DNA of 64,000 nucleotides from a bacterium (GCA_030426085.1 JAUHYW010000021.1:1-64000), one strand, 5' to 3'; positions 9,123 through 18,413 are shown, counted from the stretch's first letter. Program-made: numbers and translations. The notes: generated by a model not told the origin, from the letters alone.

Positions 9123-10054
9123 TGCGGGTTCTGCGAGCGATGGGGCTGATGGCGCTGTGCGCGCTCGGCTGCGGGGAGTACGTGGCCTACGAGGCGGGGC
9201 CGATCGCGGTGACCCCGGGGGCCGGGGCCGACGCGCTCGCCGAGGAGGTCCGGGCGGCGTTCGAGACGGCCGAGCGGCTGGATCACATCGCGCTGGAGGG
9301 TCTGCTGACCCGCTTCGTGAGCGACGGGCCGGAGGGCTTGCAGAGCTTCGTCGATTACGACGGGCTGGACGGCTCGCCGGAGGCGGTGTTTGCGCTCCAG
9401 CAGTACCTGGGCGTGCTCGATCTCATCGATCCGGCGCAGCTCGCCGATCCCGCGGAGCGGCTGGCCTTCTGGATCAACGCGTACAACGCCAACGTGCTGT
9501 GGGGGGTCGTCCAGACCTACGGCGGCGAGGCGGACTACAGCGTCTCGCAGACCGGGTTCGCGTTCTTCAAGGTGGCCGCCTACCGGGTCGGGGGAGCGGT
9601 GCTGTCGCTGGATCAGATCGAGCAGGGCATCATCCGGGGCGACTTCGATCACCCGTCGGTGGCCGAGGCCGACAGCGAGACCCGGGCGCAGATCGTGGAG
9701 TGGCACGGGCAGGTCTTCCCCGACGGCCCGGTCGACGCCCGGATCCACGTCGCGCTCAACTGCGCCAGCCTGGGCTGCCCCGATCTGCTGCCCGACGCAC
9801 CGCACGCCTTCCGGGCGGAGACGCTGGACGCCCAGCTCGACGCGGCGGCCCGGCGGTTCGTGAACAACCCGGTCAAAGGCGCCGGCCCGGACGGGGTCTC
9901 GGCGCTGCTCGTGGAGTTCTACCCGGGCGACTTCGAGGCGGCGTACGGCGGCTGGCGGGGCTTCGTCGAGGCCTTCCGCGACGCCGACGCGCCGGCCGTC
10001 GACTTCGGATCGGTCATCGAGTACGACTGGACGCTCAACATCCTGCCCGAGTAG
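9122..10054 (+). CDS. DUF547 lipoprotein
   Basis: A 310-residue lipoprotein (lipobox LCALGC, Cys17). The central part has the hallmarks of DUF547: LAFWINAYNANVLWGV, then SLDQIEQGIIR, DARIHVALNCASLGCPDLL and RRFVNNP. The biochemical function of DUF547 is not established; the family is often secreted or membrane-anchored, and the conserved His, Asn and Cys suggest an enzyme-like fold. It starts inside the stop codon of the preceding beta-barrel gene, so the pair is co-translated. No downstream partner is seen; the next genes lie on the other strand. Confidence 0.88.
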   Translation: MRVLRAMGLMALCALGCGEYVAYEAGPIAVTPGAGADALAEEVRAAFETAERLDHIALEGLLTRFVSDGPEGLQSFVDYDGLDGSPEAVFALQQYLGVLDLIDPAQLADPAERLAFWINAYNANVLWGVVQTYGGEADYSVSQTGFAFFKVAAYRVGGAVLSLDQIEQGIIRGDFDHPSVAEADSETRAQIVEWHGQVFPDGPVDARIHVALNCASLGCPDLLPDAPHAFRAETLDAQLDAAARRFVNNPVKGAGPDGVSALLVEFYPGDFEAAYGGWRGFVEAFRDADAPAVDFGSVIEYDWTLNILPE

Positions 10055-10157
10055 AGGTCTGGCGTTCAGCGGCGCCGCGGGGCGAGCCCGAGGGCGTCCA
10101 GATGACATGCAGGAAGGTAGCACCACCGGGCCGGTGAGGGAAGCGTTCGCCCGGCGT

Positions 10158-11057
10158 TCAGAACCACAAGCCGGCGCCGACGCTCAGCCCGGGCAGCCAG
10201 GTGTCGGCCACCCCGCCCTCGTCGTCGTGGGTGGCGAAGATCGGCAGCGTGAGCTGGGTGAAGAGATCGAGCCGGCCGGTCGTGGTGCGGAAGAACTCGA
10301 CCCCGATCCGGCCGCCGAGGCCCAGCCCGGTCTTGCTGAAGTCATCGTCGACCCCTTCCCCGTAGTTGGGCGCGGGCCCCGACATGCGCTGGTGGTCCAT
10401 GCCCAGCTCGAGGCCCCAATAGAAGGCGGTATCGGCCAGCGGATCGAAGAAGAACAGCGCCTGGAGGCCGAAGCCGACCCGCCCGGTGAGGGTCAGGTCG
10501 CCCGGCGGGGGGTCGGAGATGCGGTGCGCGAAGGCGATCCGGGCGGCGAGGTGCCAGGCGCCGGCCTCGCGGCGCACGGTGGCCGCGACCCCCGAGAGGG
10601 TGGCCAGCTCGCCGTCGAGCAGAGCCATGGTGCCATAGGCTTCGGCGCCGAAGAGGGTCGAGCCGTGCTTGAGCGCGCGCAGCCCCTTCTTGAGGAAGTT
10701 CTCGCTGCGCGGGCCCCGCAGCCGCACCGGGTCGTTGTGCAGCACCACCCGCAGCATGCGCTCGATGGCGCCGGCGAGGTCCTCGGTGACCGGCTCCCGG
10801 TGTGGCACCTGGGTGTTGATGCGACCGGTGACATAGGTGGCGCCCGACAGATCGATGATCTCGACCCGCAGGAAGGATCCGCAGTCGGCCTCGGCGGAGC
10901 GGTGGGTCGGGAAGCGATCGACCTCGGTCATCACGAGCGCGCGGATCGCCGCCCCGTCCTCCCGCTGGGTCTTCACCTCGACGCAGGTCTCGGTGGGCGA
11001 CTGCGCCCGGGCCAGCAGCGGGGCCAGGGTCACGAGCAGGGTGATGAGCGGGCGCAC
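10158..11057 (-). CDS. Secreted envelope protein, barrel-like C-terminus
   Basis: A 299-residue protein with an N-terminal signal (LITLLVTLAPLLARAQS). After cleavage it begins with a Cys-containing segment (TETCVEVKTQ), continues with a mixed alpha/beta region, and ends in alternating strands typical of an outer-membrane barrel, with terminal Phe (VGAGLWF). GTG at 11057 is chosen: it sits 2 bases after the stop of the upstream gene, so the two are coupled. The upstream product has the same plan (CVEVETK near its mature start, similar middle helix with pattern AIERM/ARLT, barrel-like end), so this looks like an ancient tandem duplication. No named family recognised. Confidence 0.75.
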   Translation of the reverse strand: MRPLITLLVTLAPLLARAQSPTETCVEVKTQREDGAAIRALVMTEVDRFPTHRSAEADCGSFLRVEIIDLSGATYVTGRINTQVPHREPVTEDLAGAIERMLRVVLHNDPVRLRGPRSENFLKKGLRALKHGSTLFGAEAYGTMALLDGELATLSGVAATVRREAGAWHLAARIAFAHRISDPPPGDLTLTGRVGFGLQALFFFDPLADTAFYWGLELGMDHQRMSGPAPNYGEGVDDDFSKTGLGLGGRIGVEFFRTTTGRLDLFTQLTLPIFATHDDEGGVADTWLPGLSVGAGLWF

Positions 11058-11059
11058 TC

Positions 11060-12139
11060 TCAGAACACCATGCCGAGTTGGAGCAGGCCGCCGGGCATGT
11101 AGGCGTCGATGCCGCCGGCGTCGACCTCGGTCTCGATGAGGTAGGTCGGCGCGTGCACCTCGGCCTGCACGTAGAAGTGCACCGAGCTGGCCCGCATGAA
11201 CTCGCAGCCGATGACCAGGTCGACGTCGAGGCCGCCGCCGAACAGGTCTTCGCGCTCGTCGCCGCTCGACCCGGCGGGCTTGATGACCGAGAACGCGCTG
11301 AGCTGAAACTGCGCCCCGCCGCCGAGGTACATCGAGGTGACCCCCTTGGCGTCGAAGTAGCGCAGGAAGTGCAGGCCGAAGGCGCCGGCGCCCTCGAAGT
11401 CGACGTGGCCCCCGGCCGTGTTGCGCCGGGGGGAGCGGCTGCTGACGCCGAGGGTGCCCCGCACGAAGGCGTCGAGGCCCCACGCCTGATACTTGCCCCG
11501 GTAGCCGAGGTGGAAGTCGAGGGGGGTCAGCACCCGCAGCTCGTCTTCGACCGGGCCGCTGTTCGAGGTGGCGGTGGCCAGCTCGGCGAAGCGGAAGCGG
11601 GTGCCGAGGCCGATGACGAAGTGCCCCTCCCCGTCGATGGTGCGCAGGTCGCTCTGGGAGTCGGCCCGCAGCACGTTCTCCCGGTTGATGATGTCGCTGA
11701 TCGGCTTGTCGCGCAGCAGCGCGGTGGTCAGCCGCTGGGCGAGCGAGATGAACTCGTCGAGCTGTACGTGATCGACCTTCTCTTCGCGAGAGTGGCCGCT
11801 GTAGCGGGCGAAGACGGTCCAGCCCGAGCGCAGGGGGTACAGCTCGATGACGAGCCGCTCGGTGCAGTTGGCCTCGACGGCCTCGAAGCCCACCTCGTGG
11901 GTCACCTCGTACTGCACCATGCGCCCGAGGTAGCGGGCGGGGTCGATCGAGAAGGGATCGCCGGCGGTGTCCTCCGTCTCCATCTCTTCGACGAACTGCT
12001 CGCGGTCGGTGTCGGCGCTCCACGACTTGGTCTCGACCTCGACGCAGACGCTGATGGTGGCCGAGGCCAGGCCGGGCACCAGGAGCAGGAGAAGCGGGAG
12101 CCAGAGACCCCGCCGGACGCGGCTATACACGATGTTCAT
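11060..12139 (-). CDS. Secreted envelope protein, barrel-like C-terminus (paralogue of downstream gene)
   Basis: A 359-residue protein with a signal peptide (LWLPLLLLLVPGLASA), a Cys-containing mature start (ISVCVEVETK), a middle region of about 130 residues, and a C-terminal half of alternating strands (HVDFEGAGAFGLHFLRYF, SMYLGGGAQFQLSAF) ending in GMVF, the aromatic end expected of an outer-membrane barrel. ATG at 12139 is fixed by GGAGGT 8 bases upstream. The downstream gene follows after only 2 bases and shares the same organisation. The function is unknown; a two-component envelope structure is a reasonable guess. Confidence 0.78.
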   Translation of the reverse strand: MNIVYSRVRRGLWLPLLLLLVPGLASATISVCVEVETKSWSADTDREQFVEEMETEDTAGDPFSIDPARYLGRMVQYEVTHEVGFEAVEANCTERLVIELYPLRSGWTVFARYSGHSREEKVDHVQLDEFISLAQRLTTALLRDKPISDIINRENVLRADSQSDLRTIDGEGHFVIGLGTRFRFAELATATSNSGPVEDELRVLTPLDFHLGYRGKYQAWGLDAFVRGTLGVSSRSPRRNTAGGHVDFEGAGAFGLHFLRYFDAKGVTSMYLGGGAQFQLSAFSVIKPAGSSGDEREDLFGGGLDVDLVIGCEFMRASSVHFYVQAEVHAPTYLIETEVDAGGIDAYMPGGLLQLGMVF

Positions 12140-12395
12140 CCGAATGCACCTCCATGGGCATGACATCGGTGTCGTGCATCGGGCGTACCAAGTCGGCGCC
12201 GATGGGCCACATGCCCGCCGCTGCGCGGTCTCGGCGCTTCGGAGCCCGCCCGACGGCGGGGGTGACACGGGCGCCCGGTCGCATGGCTCACACCCCACCG
12301 TGAATTCAGGGGACGCCCCGGGTGGCGGACGCCGCGGACTTGCCAGCCGGGCCCGGGGGCCGCAGACTCGACCTGCATCCGACGAGGAGACTGCG

Positions 12396-13637
12396 ATGGT
12401 CGAGCACGAGTTGTGTCCGCTGTGCGGCGTCCCGCTGGACGATCCGCCGGGGCCGGTGTTGGAGGGCGACTGCCCGGTTCACGGGGTCGTCAACCGCCTC
12501 AAAGGGGTCGATGACCGGGCGCCGCTGGGCCTGCTGGGGCAGGAGGCCGACTCCGGGCTGTCGGTCTGGTCGGCCGACTTCGAGGAGACGCTGCCGGTGG
12601 GCACCGCCGGCTGGCGCCGGGTGGACGCCTTCGACGTGTCGGAGGACGGGGACGCGCGGGGCTTCTCCATCGTCGACGAGGAGGACAGCTTCCGCAGCAC
12701 GCAGAAGCTGCGCTACCCCGACGGCGCGACGCTCGAGGCCCACGGTATGGCCCACGAGGGCGGCGAGGCCCGGTTCCGCCTCGAGGGTTTGCAGCCGGGG
12801 CACGACGCGCTGCTCATCGAGCGCACCGACGTGATGTACGCCGGGGGCGATGTGCGACTGCGGGTCGGCGAGCGGTCGATCACGTTCCCCGACTTCGCGC
12901 CCGATCGCCGGTACCGGGCCCGCAACCGGGTGGTGCCCATCCCCGGGGCCTGGATCACCGACGAGACGCTCGAGGTCGGGCTGGGGCGGCTGGAGTCGAC
13001 GAAGGATCTGAGCCACTTCGCGGTGTGGGTCTACCAGTCGCGCACGCCCGATCCGGGGGCCTGGGGCGGCGAGGACGAGGAGACCCCGGCCGACGCGGTC
13101 GAGGCCGATCCGCCTCTTGAGGATTCGCTCGGCGGGGGCACGGTCGAGCAGCCGGTGCCGACCGACGAGGTGCCTGGCGACGAGGTGCCGACCGACGCAG
13201 TGCCGACCGAGACGGTCGACATCCACACGTCATCGCTGATCGAGCCCCTGCCGGGGGCCGGCGAGCCGCCCGCGGTGATCGAGCCGCCTCTCGGCCGGGA
13301 CGATTCGCTCGCGCCGGTCGAGCCGGCGTCGATCCCGGAGGCGGTCGCGGTCTCGCCGGCGGCGCCCGAGCCCGAAGCAGAGCCCGGGCCCGAGCCCGAA
13401 GCAGAGCCCGATCCACAGCCGACGCCCGCGGCCCCGCCGGAGCCGAGCCCGTCGCCCGAGCCGGCGCCGTCGACTGCGGCGACCCAGAAGCTGATCACGA
13501 TCACGCTGGCCGACGCCGATCCCGGCGGGCCTCGGGCTCACCTCGCCGACGAGCTGGAGGCCGGCTGGCGCATCGCGCGCCTCGAGTGCCTGTCGGGCCC
13601 CGGGGGCGGCTGGCTGGTGGTCCTGCTCGAGCGCTGA
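12396..13637 (+). CDS. Zinc-ribbon protein with long Pro/Glu-rich linker
   Basis: A 413-residue cytoplasmic protein in three parts. Residues 1-35 form a small zinc ribbon (C7, C10, C26, H29). Residues about 45-225 form a beta-rich globular domain (FRLEGLQPGHDALLIERTD, VRLRVGERSITF) resembling a carbohydrate-binding or jelly-roll fold, with low certainty. Residues 225-370 are a disordered linker with repeated EVP, EPEAEPGP and SPSPEP units. A final domain of about 50 residues begins TQKLITITL. There is no signal peptide. An AGGAG lies upstream of the ATG. It is divergent from the paired envelope genes. I do not recognise a family. Confidence 0.75.
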   Translation: MVEHELCPLCGVPLDDPPGPVLEGDCPVHGVVNRLKGVDDRAPLGLLGQEADSGLSVWSADFEETLPVGTAGWRRVDAFDVSEDGDARGFSIVDEEDSFRSTQKLRYPDGATLEAHGMAHEGGEARFRLEGLQPGHDALLIERTDVMYAGGDVRLRVGERSITFPDFAPDRRYRARNRVVPIPGAWITDETLEVGLGRLESTKDLSHFAVWVYQSRTPDPGAWGGEDEETPADAVEADPPLEDSLGGGTVEQPVPTDEVPGDEVPTDAVPTETVDIHTSSLIEPLPGAGEPPAVIEPPLGRDDSLAPVEPASIPEAVAVSPAAPEPEAEPGPEPEAEPDPQPTPAAPPEPSPSPEPAPSTAATQKLITITLADADPGGPRAHLADELEAGWRIARLECLSGPGGGWLVVLLER

Positions 13638-13692
13638 TCGGGCGTCTTCCGGGCGGCGATGCATGATCCGGCGACGGCCCCGTCGCCGGCGC

Positions 13693-13730
13693 GCCGGTGA
13701 CCCGGGGTTTTCATGCCCCGGGCCACCGGC
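13693..13730 (+). terminator. Strong hairpin after zinc-ribbon gene
   Basis: An interrupted hairpin with arms GCCGGT..CCCGGGG and CCCCGGG..ACCGGC around an 8-base loop (TTTTCATG) lies 55 bases after the stop of the zinc-ribbon gene and 50 bases before the DUF2147 start. There is no U-tract, as is common in very GC-rich genomes. It probably separates the two transcription units. Confidence 0.5.
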
Positions 13731-13779
13731 TAGATTATGGCCCTCGACGCCTCGCGTCGCGCACCACATGGAGTCCCCG

Positions 13780-14367
13780 ATGATCCCCGAACCCACCCCG
13801 TCCGACCGCTCGCTGATCGCCCGCCTCGGCGTGGCGCTCATCGCCCTGCTCGCCGTCTCGCTCGCCGCGCCCGGCCTCGCCGAAGCCATCCCCAAGTACC
13901 AGCCGACCGGCTACTGGCTCACCGTCGGGGACGAGGACGGCAACCCGCCCCGCTCGATCATCCAGATCACCAAGGACGCCAACGGCAAGCTCATGGGCCG
14001 GATCGTCAAGCTGTTCCGGCAGCAGGGCGAGAAGCTCGAGCCGATGTGCGACGAGTGCGACGAGGGCTACAAGGAGGCCAACATCAAGGGCAAGCCGGCG
14101 CTGGGGCTGGTGGTGATGTGGGACGTCGAGTACGACGAGGACGAGGAGTGGGACGACGGCGAGATCCTCGACCCGGCCAACGGCAAGACCTACTCGGTCA
14201 AGCTCGAGGTCCAGAAGGGCGGCCAGAAGATGGAGGTCCGGGGCTACCTGGGGGTGTCGCTGCTGGGGCGGACCCAGACGTGGTACCGCACCGGCAAGCC
14301 GACGGGCCCCGACCACCAGGTCATCGAGAAGGGCAAGAGCTGGAAGGACCTGCGCACCGCGCCCTGA
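13780..14367 (+). CDS. DUF2147 secreted protein
   Basis: A 195-residue protein with a signal peptide (VALIALLAVSLAAPGLAEA). The mature part begins YQPTGYWLTVGDEDG and contains SIIQITKDANGKLMGRIVK, an internal CDECDEG pair and GEILDPANGKTYSVKLE, which together are the signature of the DUF2147 lipocalin-like beta domain. A YLGVSLLGRTQTW strand closes the domain. The role in the periplasm is not established; a ligand-binding function is plausible. ATG at 13780 follows GGAG at a 6-base spacing; an in-frame ATG at 13768 is the alternative. Confidence 0.85.
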   Translation: MIPEPTPSDRSLIARLGVALIALLAVSLAAPGLAEAIPKYQPTGYWLTVGDEDGNPPRSIIQITKDANGKLMGRIVKLFRQQGEKLEPMCDECDEGYKEANIKGKPALGLVVMWDVEYDEDEEWDDGEILDPANGKTYSVKLEVQKGGQKMEVRGYLGVSLLGRTQTWYRTGKPTGPDHQVIEKGKSWKDLRTAP

Positions 14368-14536
14368 GCCCGCCCGCTGCCTGCCGCGCGCCCGCCGAGG
14401 CGCGTCGACCCCACCTCCCCCGCACACCGTGACGCCCAGGTCCCACCCCCGGAGCCGCAGAGGCGCATTCCACCGTGAAGCGCGACCGTGCTGCCGACGG
14501 CACGCCCCTTGCTGACCCCTGGGGCGGAGGTGGCAC

Positions 14537-16090
14537 ATGGCCCGTTCACGCTTCGTCTTCTGGCTCTGGCCGACCCTGGTGGGCACGCTGGCGCTGGCCT
14601 GCGCCGAGGCCGAGCCGGTGACCGAGGCGCCCGCCGGCCCCCCTCCCCCGCCGCTGCCCGAGAAGCCGCCCGCGCCCGAGGACGGGCCGATGGCCAAGCC
14701 GCCGATGGGGGGCGAGGCGCCGGCGCCGGCCGATCCGTGCGCCGGGCTGGGCTTCGAGGGGCGCTGTGATGGTGATCTGGCGGTGTGGTGCGAGGACGGG
14801 GACGTGCGCAGCGTGGACTGCGCGGCCTACGGGACGCAGTGCGCGTGGATCGACCCGGTGACCGGCTATTACTGTGAGGCGCAGGCGCCCGAGGCGGCGC
14901 CCGGCCCGGAGGCCGACGAGGAGGAGGCCCCGAAGCCGCCCGAGAGCGGGGGCGCGCCCGAGTCGTCGCCCAGCCCCGCCCCTGGCCCCGATCCGAGCCC
15001 GTCGCCGTCGCCGGACCCGTCGCCCAGCCCCGGCCCATCGCCTGATCCGTCGCCCAGCCCCAGCCCGTCGCCGGAGAAGGTGCCCGACGGCAACGCCGAT
15101 CCGTCGCCCGCGCCCAGCCCGTCGCCTTCGCCCAGCCCGTCGCCGGAGCCCAGCCCCAGCCCGTCGCCGGAGCCCAGCCCCAGCCCGTCGCCCGAGCCGG
15201 GGCCCGGCGGGGACGCCTGCGGCAGCGAGAGCTACGAAGGGCGCTGCGAGGGCGACACCGCGGTGTGGTGTGACGGGGGGCGGGTCGCGCGCTTCGACTG
15301 TCGGGGGCGGCTGTCGGCCGGCTGCGGGTGGGTCGACGCGGAGACCGGCTACTTCTGCCGCCCCGACGACGGCGGGGCGCCGGCGCCTCAGCCCCAGCCG
15401 GAGCCCCAGCCCCAGCCTCAGCCGGAGCCGCAACCGCAGCCGCAACCGCAGCCGGAGCCCCAGCCCGACCCCGTACCCCAGCCGGAGCCCGATCCGCAGC
15501 CCGAGCCCGGGCCCGATCCGCAGCCCGAGCCCGCGCCTGAACCGGACGATCCCTGCGGCGGGCTGGACTACCTCGGCCGCTGCGCGGGCGACGTGGCCGA
15601 GTGGTGCGATGACGACCGGATCCGACAGCACGACTGCGGCAGCCAAGGCATGACCTGCGGCTACATCGACGATCAGGTGGGCTACTTCTGCGTGGACGCC
15701 CCGGCGCCGCAGCCCGAGCCCCAGCCGCAGCCCGATCCCCAGCCCGACCCGGGCGGCTGCGGCGGCGTGGACGAGCTCGGCGAGTGCCGGGGCGACGTCG
15801 CCGTGTGGTGCGACGCCGGCGCGCTCCAGCAGATCGACTGCGCGACGATGGGCCAGTCCTGCGGCTGGACCGGCGACGCGTTCGGCTACTCCTGCCAGGA
15901 CGGCGCGCCCGAGCCCGCGCCCGAGCCGGACCCCCAGCCCGACGGCTGCGCCGGCGTCGACTTCCTCGGCGAGTGCCGAGGCGACGTCGCCGTGTGGTGC
16001 GCCGACGGCACCCTGCGCGAGCTGAACTGCCTCGACCTCGGCCAGAGCTGCGGCTGGGTCGACGACGCCACCGGATACTACTGCCAGTGA
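14537..16090 (+). CDS. Lipoprotein of five six-Cys modules joined by PSP and PQPE linkers
   Basis: A 517-residue lipoprotein (signal LVGTLALAC, Cys22). It contains five copies of a module of about 47 residues at 68-113, 228-274, 340-385, 408-453 and 470-516. The consensus is C-G-x-D-x-L-G-x-C-x-G-D-x-A-x-W-C-x(8)-D-C-x(5-7)-C-G-W-x(8)-G-Y-x-C, with six cysteines each, implying three disulfides. Modules are joined by long extended linkers: PSP/PDPSPSP (143-225) and PQPQPEP (282-337, 390-405). The design suggests surface display of repeated binding heads on rigid stalks. It is followed after 8 bases by a trypsin-like protease whose tail carries related Cys modules, so the two are probably an operon. 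I know no family name for the module. Confidence 0.85.
   Translation: MARSRFVFWLWPTLVGTLALACAEAEPVTEAPAGPPPPPLPEKPPAPEDGPMAKPPMGGEAPAPADPCAGLGFEGRCDGDLAVWCEDGDVRSVDCAAYGTQCAWIDPVTGYYCEAQAPEAAPGPEADEEEAPKPPESGGAPESSPSPAPGPDPSPSPSPDPSPSPGPSPDPSPSPSPSPEKVPDGNADPSPAPSPSPSPSPSPEPSPSPSPEPSPSPSPEPGPGGDACGSESYEGRCEGDTAVWCDGGRVARFDCRGRLSAGCGWVDAETGYFCRPDDGGAPAPQPQPEPQPQPQPEPQPQPQPQPEPQPDPVPQPEPDPQPEPGPDPQPEPAPEPDDPCGGLDYLGRCAGDVAEWCDDDRIRQHDCGSQGMTCGYIDDQVGYFCVDAPAPQPEPQPQPDPQPDPGGCGGVDELGECRGDVAVWCDAGALQQIDCATMGQSCGWTGDAFGYSCQDGAPEPAPEPDPQPDGCAGVDFLGECRGDVAVWCADGTLRELNCLDLGQSCGWVDDATGYYCQ
14963..15211 (+). repeat. Coding repeat encoding PSP/PDPSPSP stalk
   Basis: Low-complexity coding DNA of CCC/AGC/CCG/TCG codons. 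Its 3' part is a nearly perfect tandem of a 24-base unit (about three copies around 15125-15200). It encodes the Pro-Ser linker between the first and second Cys modules. Copy number is likely to vary among strains. Confidence 0.8.
15380..15547 (+). repeat. Coding repeat encoding PQPQPEP stalk
   Basis: Imperfect tandem of short units encoding PQPQPEP and PDPQPEP, between the second and third Cys modules of the same lipoprotein. It is distinct in sequence from the upstream PSP repeat, indicating independent expansion of two different stalk types in a single gene. Confidence 0.8.
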
Positions 16091-16098
16091 GGATCGCC

Positions 16099-17178
16099 AT
16101 GACCCCCGAAGCCCGGCCCCGCGCGCTGCCGCTCCTCGCTGCGCTCGCCCTCACCGCCTGCGCCGACGGGCCGGGCGACGCCCTCGGCCCGCCCAGCCTC
16201 GACGCCTTCGAAGAGAAGGTCGTGCGCGGCGAGCTGACCCGGGAGCGGCCCGAAGTCGGCTCGATCTCGGTGGGCTGCACCGCCACGCTGGTGGCCCCCG
16301 AGGTCGGCCTGAGCGCGGCCCACTGCTTCAGCTACGGATCGCGCGAGCAGCCGGGGCGCTACGGCACGTTCACCATCGAGACCGCCACCGGCGGCGAGCG
16401 GCGGTTCACCATCGAGCGCTACGTGAGCTTCAGCGGCGACCTCGGCGCGGCCGATCTGGCGCTGTTCCGGCTGACCGAGGCGGTGCCCCCCGACGTCGCC
16501 CGCCCGGCGCCGCTCGCGATGCAGAAGCCGGGCACCGGGACCACGCTGACCGTCTTCGGCTACGGCTGCACCCAGCGCAATACGAGCACCGACTGGCGCA
16601 AGCGCAAGGCCAGCTTCCCGATGGGCACCAACACCAACCACCTGTGCCCCGGGGACTCGGGCGGCCCGGTCTTCGACACCTCGACCGGGGCCGTGCTGCG
16701 GGTGAACAGCGGCTACTTCCTCGATGGCTTCGGCACCGACATCTTCGGCGACGTGGCGCAGCATCACGGCGCGCTGGCGGCCAAGGTCGCCGAGTGGAGC
16801 GCCACCGGCTCGCCGGCGCCGGGTGATCCCCAGGCCGGGCCCGACTCGAGCGGCGAGGTCTGCGGCTTCCACCGGGCGACCCGCAAGGACTGGACCTGCT
16901 CGGCGGACGGGGCGGCCCGCGAGCGCTGCGTGAAGGGTCACGCCCCGGAGCGGGAGGCGTGCGCCGCGGGCTGCGAGGCGACCGCCGGGGTGCCCGCGCA
17001 GTGCGCCGACGCCACCCGGACCCGGGCCTGCGGGCCGGCGTATGCCCCCTACGACGCGTGGACCTGCACCTCGGACGGGGGGCATGTGCTGCGCTGCGCC
17101 GGGGGTCAGCTCGAGGTGGCGGGGTGCTTCGTGGGCTGCGCGCCGGGGGCCTGGACCGAACCCGAGGCGTGCCGCTGA
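16099..17178 (+). CDS. Trypsin-like serine protease (S1) lipoprotein with Cys-rich tail
   Basis: A 359-residue lipoprotein (lipobox LALTAC, Cys21). Residues about 55-270 form an S1 protease with an intact triad: LSAAHC (H75), GAADLALF (D119) and CPGDSGGP (S187). The tail (about 275-359) holds two Cys-rich repeats of pattern W-x-C-x-x-D-G-x(4)-R-C-x(2)-G, which recall the modules of the lipoprotein encoded 8 bases upstream. The shared tail implies that the two act together at the cell surface, for example protease plus substrate-capturing or anchoring protein. No prodomain of chymotrypsin type is evident beyond a short N-terminal segment. Confidence 0.9.
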   Translation: MTPEARPRALPLLAALALTACADGPGDALGPPSLDAFEEKVVRGELTRERPEVGSISVGCTATLVAPEVGLSAAHCFSYGSREQPGRYGTFTIETATGGERRFTIERYVSFSGDLGAADLALFRLTEAVPPDVARPAPLAMQKPGTGTTLTVFGYGCTQRNTSTDWRKRKASFPMGTNTNHLCPGDSGGPVFDTSTGAVLRVNSGYFLDGFGTDIFGDVAQHHGALAAKVAEWSATGSPAPGDPQAGPDSSGEVCGFHRATRKDWTCSADGAARERCVKGHAPEREACAAGCEATAGVPAQCADATRTRACGPAYAPYDAWTCTSDGGHVLRCAGGQLEVAGCFVGCAPGAWTEPEACR

Positions 17179-17369
17179 GCGCCCGCTGGCCGCGCGGGGC
17201 GGGTCTCTCGACCTCTGCGCGGCGCAGAACAGCCCCCCTTTCATCGACGACCCGTTGCCTCCGGACCGGCGACCGCGTTAAATCTCCCGCGCGCACCCTT
17301 GCCGGGCGGGCAGCCCGGGTTCAACGGCCATTCGGCGCCGAGTCGTCGGACGGCCATGAGGAGCCTATC

Positions 17370-18407
17370 GTGAAGATCATCGCCGAGTACCTGTGGATCG
17401 ACGGCAACGAGCCGACCCGACAGCTTCGCTCCAAGACCAAGGTGGTGGACCTCGACCGTGATCCGCTCGACGCCATCGGCGTCGAGGACTTCCCCGAGTG
17501 GGGATTCGACGGCTCGTCCACCGGCCAGGCGCCGGGCGGCGACTCGGACCGCAAGCTGATGCCGGTCGTGGTCGTGCCCGATCCGGTGCGCAACGAGGGT
17601 GACAGCTTCCTCGTGCTGTGCGAGGTGTACTACCCCGACGGCCGGCCCCACGAGACGAACGCCCGGGCGAAGCTGCGGGCGATCCTCGACGGCGGGGCCG
17701 ACAAGGCCGAGGCGTGGGTCGGCATCGAGCAGGAGTACACGCTGTTCAAGGGCTCGGCCCCGCTCGGCTTCGGCTCGGAGCGCCGGTTCCCCGCCCCCCA
17801 GGGCCCGTACTACTGCGGCGTCGGCGCCGACGAGGTCTACGGCCGCGAGATCGTCGAGGACCACCTGCGGGCCTGCCTCGAGGCGGGGCTGAACATCTGC
17901 GGGGTCAACGCCGAGGTGATGCCCGGGCAGTGGGAGTTCCAGGTCGGTGGCCCCGACAGCGACCCGCTCACCACCGGCGACCACCTGTGGATCGCCCGCT
18001 GGCTGCTCTACCGCATCGGTGAGGAGTACGGGATCAGCGCCACCCTCGACCCCAAGCCGGTGACCGGCGACTGGAACGGCGCCGGGGCCCACACCAACTT
18101 CTCGACCGCCGAGATGCGGGCCGACGGGGGCCTCGAGGTCATCAAGGCCGCCTGCGACAAGATCGGGACCCGCATCGAGGAGCACCTCGCGGTCTACGGC
18201 GACGGCTACCAGATGCGGCTGACCGGGCGCCACGAGACCTGCCGCTACGACGAGTTCAAGTGGGGCGTGGGCGACCGCACCGCGTCGATCCGGATCCCGG
18301 CCCACGTCGGGACCGACGGCAAGGGCTACCTCGAGGATCGCCGCCCCTGCGCCAACGCCTGCCCCTACGAGATCTCGCGGGTGCTGCTCGAGACCATCCT
18401 CGGCTGA
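17370..18407 (+). CDS. glnII: Glutamine synthetase type II (GSII)
   Basis: A 345-residue ATP-dependent ligase making glutamine from glutamate and ammonia in the cytoplasm. Landmarks of the eukaryotic-like type II enzyme are EWGFDGSSTGQA, GIEQEYTLF, CGVNAEVMPGQWEFQVG, HTNFST and LTGRHET; the length also fits type II (about 330-370) and not type I (about 470). It therefore lacks the Tyr adenylylation loop and would be controlled by transcription or feedback. GTG at 17370 is chosen because GAGGAG lies 6 bases upstream. A perfect 11-base-pair hairpin follows the stop. No type I enzyme or PII gene is in view. Confidence 0.96.
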   Translation: MKIIAEYLWIDGNEPTRQLRSKTKVVDLDRDPLDAIGVEDFPEWGFDGSSTGQAPGGDSDRKLMPVVVVPDPVRNEGDSFLVLCEVYYPDGRPHETNARAKLRAILDGGADKAEAWVGIEQEYTLFKGSAPLGFGSERRFPAPQGPYYCGVGADEVYGREIVEDHLRACLEAGLNICGVNAEVMPGQWEFQVGGPDSDPLTTGDHLWIARWLLYRIGEEYGISATLDPKPVTGDWNGAGAHTNFSTAEMRADGGLEVIKAACDKIGTRIEEHLAVYGDGYQMRLTGRHETCRYDEFKWGVGDRTASIRIPAHVGTDGKGYLEDRRPCANACPYEISRVLLETILG

Positions 18408-18413
18408 TCCACG

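Noticed and set aside
14963..15547. Repeat arrays that could be mistaken for CRISPR or satellite DNA
   Set aside because: The repeats are in frame, of codon-length units encoding Pro-rich stalks between Cys modules, with no spacers and no cas genes.
17214..17228. TCTGCG/CGCAGA hairpin after the protease gene as terminator
   Set aside because: Only a 6-bp stem; such symmetry is frequent by chance at this GC content. Noted but not annotated.
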